From: Paenibacillus hemerocallicola
GTDB lineage: Bacteria > Bacillota > Bacilli > Paenibacillales > NBRC-103111
Direction of reading: 5' to 3'
Assembly (NCBI RefSeq): GCF_006265175.1
Contig: NZ_VDCQ01000015.1
Location: 84,805 to 148,804 of the forward strand
DNA length: 64,000 nucleotides
Shown: positions 61,291 to 64,000 of the stretch, piece by piece
How positions within the stretch are numbered: position 1 is the first letter of the stretch
Layout of the letters: every line of letters starts with the position of its first letter
Position numbers and translations under genes: made by a program
The notes under the pieces: model-generated
The model's database searches: none
The model's input: only the letters and a program-made list of their open reading frames with translations
What the model was told of the DNA's origin: nothing

Positions 61291-62997
61291 ATGAGCAAAC
61301 TGCCTATGTTCCAGGACCACTATAAGCCTGTACGATTCCGTCCGGCTCCGGTGTTGGGAACCTTCTTGCTGTCGGTCGTTATGTATGTGATTCTCCATAT
61401 GCTTATTCGCACCGGCCGCTATGGATCGCTAACGGACACTATTGCTCATACGGCCGCCTTCATTGCGGCCTCCTTTCCCTTCTTGTTCCTTATGGCCGTC
61501 CAGCTGCGCAAATCGAAACGGATACACGATCAACTGTCCGAGGAAAAAAGATTTACGGCTACCATTCTGGAAAACATGGATGAATTGGTGTGTGTGTGCG
61601 ACGAGAAGGGTAACCTCGTGTATATGAATAAAGACGAGCTCGGGCAGTGCTCGACCCTCGTCAATCCCCCAATGTCTCCGGAGCATTGGGTTGTCCGATA
61701 TGATGTACGACTGCCCGGCGACATGTCGCGGCCCGCTCCTCTCGAGGAAACGCCGCTTATACGCGCACTGAACGGCTTGCCGGTCAGCAATATGGAGTTG
61801 TGGGCACTGGGACACCTCTTTCAGGCGAGCAGCAGGCCGATCATCGGCGTAGACGGAAAGCTATATGGGGCGGTAGCCGTATTAAGCAATATAACGAAAC
61901 GCGTCGAAGCGGAAAATCGGTTGAAGCAGAGCGAGCGGCATTTGCGGGATGTATTCGAAGCTATCTCTTGCGGAATTATCGTGTTGAACGATGCGGGCAA
62001 TATTATACACGTTAACGAAGCGGCATGCCTGATTACGGGGATGAGTCGGGATACCGTACGGGGATTGCCGTTCAATTCCGGCAGCTGGAACTTTATTCGC
62101 GAAGACAACAGTCCGTTGCCTCGGGAGGCGTATCCTTCGTTCATAACGCTCTCTACCGGAAAGCCGTCGGATGCCGTTATAGGGTTCGTCAGCAAGGAGA
62201 CTGACGATATTCGATGGCTGCTGGTGCATTCCAACCCGTTATTCTCGGACGGCGACGAGAGCAAGCTGCACAGCGTCATCGTTACCTTCGTCAACATTAC
62301 GGAGCGCAAGAAAACGATGGAACTGCTGCAAAAGCTCGAAAAGCTTCGCGTCGTCGGACAATTGGCAGCGGGTGTCGCGCATGAAATCCGCAATCCGCTG
62401 ACGACGATACGAGGCTTTCTGCAGCTTAATCGGGGACGCTTCGACAATAAGGGAACCGTCGAGCTGATGCTGTCCGAGCTGGATCGGATCAATATGATTA
62501 TCAGCGAATTTCTCGTATTGGCTAAGCCGCAAGCAACCCGCCTCCAGCTTAAAGATTTGCGCGAGACCATGCAGCAGGTCATCGCCTTCCTGGAGTCGGA
62601 GGCTCTTCTTACCCATGCAAACTTCGAGCTGCATACGGAGCCGGACTTACCGCCCGTCCAATGCGATGAAAACCAGATCAAGCAATTGTTCCTCAACGTG
62701 CTCAAGAACGCCCAAGAATCGATGCCGGATGGAGGCACGATCCGAATCGAGATGAGCCGGCGCCGGCAAGACGGGGTCGGCATCCGCATAACCGACCAAG
62801 GCTGCGGCATCCCGGAGGATCGGATGAGCCGCCTCGGCGAGCCTTTTTATACGACCAAAGATTCCGGCACCGGCCTCGGCTTGATGGTCAGCTTTAAAAT
62901 CGTGGAAAATCACGGAGGGTCGCTTCGCATTGCCAGCAATCGCGATTGCGGCACCATTGTCGACATCGAGCTGCCCGCCGTGTTATCCCCTCCTTGA
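61291..62997 (+). CDS. Membrane PAS sensor histidine kinase
   Basis: A 568-aa kinase. Two N-terminal membrane helices (VLGTFLLSVVMYVILHMLI and AFIAASFPFLFLMAVQ) are followed by two PAS domains (about 80-200 and 205-330), a HisKA domain with the phospho-acceptor in GVAHEIRNPLTTIRGF, and a HATPase domain with N box LNVLKNAQESMPDGG and GTGLGLMVSFKIV. The layout resembles sporulation phosphorelay kinases, so Spo0F is a possible partner. No response regulator is adjacent. Confidence 0.88.
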   Translation: MSKLPMFQDHYKPVRFRPAPVLGTFLLSVVMYVILHMLIRTGRYGSLTDTIAHTAAFIAASFPFLFLMAVQLRKSKRIHDQLSEEKRFTATILENMDELVCVCDEKGNLVYMNKDELGQCSTLVNPPMSPEHWVVRYDVRLPGDMSRPAPLEETPLIRALNGLPVSNMELWALGHLFQASSRPIIGVDGKLYGAVAVLSNITKRVEAENRLKQSERHLRDVFEAISCGIIVLNDAGNIIHVNEAACLITGMSRDTVRGLPFNSGSWNFIREDNSPLPREAYPSFITLSTGKPSDAVIGFVSKETDDIRWLLVHSNPLFSDGDESKLHSVIVTFVNITERKKTMELLQKLEKLRVVGQLAAGVAHEIRNPLTTIRGFLQLNRGRFDNKGTVELMLSELDRINMIISEFLVLAKPQATRLQLKDLRETMQQVIAFLESEALLTHANFELHTEPDLPPVQCDENQIKQLFLNVLKNAQESMPDGGTIRIEMSRRRQDGVGIRITDQGCGIPEDRMSRLGEPFYTTKDSGTGLGLMVSFKIVENHGGSLRIASNRDCGTIVDIELPAVLSPP

Positions 62998-63005
62998 CCG
63001 CTTCG

Positions 63006-64000
63006 TTACTTCGGCTTGCCTCGTACGGAGCCCCGTTTGGGAGAGGCCGAAGCATATCTTGGAGTTCCTTGGCCTTTGCCGCCGGATTGTCCGGCACGTT
63101 TCTTCGACGGATCGGCTTTGCGGTATTTTCCGAACGAACCCGCCGATCCTTGCCGGCTTCCGAACGATTTGGCCGGGGCATTCTTGATTATCTCGCTTGC
63201 AAGCAGACCGCCTTCCGCATCTCGACGGGGCAGCTTCATACCTATCTTGCTCTCCAGCTTGGCGAGCCGGATCTTATCCCGCGTCGTCACCAAAGTGATC
63301 GCGATTCCGCTTTCTCCCGCCCGGCCGGTACGGCCGATTCGATGGATATACCATTCCACGTCCTGCGGCACGTCGTAATTGAACACATGCGTGACGCCTT
63401 CGATGTCCAGTCCGCGGGCTGCCAGGTCCGTCGCGACGAGCACCTGCAGCTTCGCCTCGCGAAACCGTTTCAGCACGTGCTCGCGCTTCGCCTGGGACAA
63501 CTCGCCGTGAAGCGCGTCGGAATCGTACCCTTCCTCTTTCAAAGCTTCGTTGACCGCATTCGCCCTGCCCTTGGAGCTGCAGAACACGATGGCCAAATAA
63601 GGCCGGTAATGACCGAGCAGCTTGGACAACGTTTTGGTCTTCTCCGATTCGGGCGTCTCCACGGCGGCCTGTTCGATTTCCGCTACGGTAACCTGCTTGC
63701 CCGCCACGCGCAGCTGCTCGGGCTTGCTCATATACCGCTCCGACAACTGGCGGATCGGCTGCGGCATCGTGGCCGAGAACAGCATCGTCTGGCGCTTGGG
63801 CGAAGCGAGAGCAATCAACGTCTCCACTTCCTCCAAAAACCCTCTCCGCAGCATTTCATCGGCTTCGTCCACCACCAGCATACGCACTCCGTTCAAAGAC
63901 AGCGTTTCGCGCTTGACATGGTCAAGCAGACGTCCCGGCGTTCCGACGACGATCGTCGGCACTTGCTCCAGCTTCCGGTTCTGCCTGTCGATATCTTGTC
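63006..64000 (-). CDS. DEAD-box RNA helicase, N-terminus cut by window edge
   Basis: The frame stays open to the right edge of the window, so the N-terminal third is missing. Visible motifs are TPGRLLDH (Ib), VVDEADEML (II), SATMP (III), ATDLAARGLDIEG (V) and HRIGRTGRAG (VI). The C-terminal tail is Lys/Arg/Gly/Ser-rich, likely for RNA binding. It unwinds or anneals RNA in ribosome assembly or mRNA decay. The gene converges on the kinase gene with only eight bases between them. Confidence 0.92.
   Translation of the reverse strand, partial: QDIDRQNRKLEQVPTIVVGTPGRLLDHVKRETLSLNGVRMLVVDEADEMLRRGFLEEVETLIALASPKRQTMLFSATMPQPIRQLSERYMSKPEQLRVAGKQVTVAEIEQAAVETPESEKTKTLSKLLGHYRPYLAIVFCSSKGRANAVNEALKEEGYDSDALHGELSQAKREHVLKRFREAKLQVLVATDLAARGLDIEGVTHVFNYDVPQDVEWYIHRIGRTGRAGESGIAITLVTTRDKIRLAKLESKIGMKLPRRDAEGGLLASEIIKNAPAKSFGSRQGSAGSFGKYRKADPSKKRAGQSGGKGQGTPRYASASPKRGSVRGKPK

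Overview
The window looks like a chromosomal piece of a spore-forming, flagellated member of the Firmicutes, most likely Paenibacillaceae (Paenibacillus or Cohnella type). The signs are an S-layer-homology glycosidase, a YhcN/YlaJ-type sporulation lipoprotein, a YjcZ-like small protein, a caa3 cytochrome oxidase operon, a heterocycloanthracin-type bacteriocin cluster, strong GGAGG ribosome binding sites, several TTG/GTG starts, and many AraC regulators paired with catabolic genes. No rRNA, tRNA, CRISPR array or intact insertion sequence was seen. Both window ends cut genes: a lipoprotein at the left and a DEAD-box helicase at the right.

Layout. 0-9.5 kb: a lipoprotein; a KaiC-like ATPase / winged-helix / GAF-LuxR operon; a GH18-SLH surface hydrolase; an NlpC/P60 wall hydrolase preceded by a c-di-AMP (ydaO/yuaA) riboswitch; and a divergent AraC / PhyH-dioxygenase pair. 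9.6-14.3 kb: a DUF420 membrane protein, then a reactive-sulfur operon (TusA-rhodanese, rhodanese-metallo-beta-lactamase, DsrE, CstR) with three matching 16-bp CstR-type operators and a deleted rhodanese remnant, then a LamG-like protein. 14.6-22.9 kb: an azole-modified peptide cluster with a Cys-rich precursor, an ocin-ThiF-like leader-binding protein, two fused YcaO cyclodehydratases, a SagB-type dehydrogenase, and a small GGFSC-repeat membrane peptide on the opposite strand. 23-27.4 kb: two glycosyltransferases and a PIG-L deacetylase, divergent from an ATP-grasp/PHP pair.

27.5-46.1 kb is an accessory catabolic island built from repeated parts: two AraC + ADP-ribosylglycohydrolase pairs, two amidohydrolases, two small Rieske ferredoxins, two orphan sugar-type solute-binding lipoproteins, three PhyH dioxygenases and several further AraC regulators. 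The two copies of each part are diverged, and at least one pair differs in base composition. A transposase remnant lies inside the island. I infer a substrate-induced degradation pathway; its substrate cannot be read from the sequence.

46.5-64 kb is more ordinary: a YtrA-type GntR/ABC operon joined to YhaQP-like transporter genes; the caa3 oxidase operon ctaCDEF with ctaG and a second DUF420 gene; a sporulation lipoprotein; motAB; a guanylate-kinase-like protein with an unusual P-loop; a CvfC-like HEAT-repeat protein; a PAS sensor kinase; and the helicase.

The best candidates for something undescribed are the double-YcaO heterocycloanthracin cluster with its embedded GGFSC peptide, and the duplicated ADP-ribosylglycohydrolase / amidohydrolase / Rieske / PhyH island.
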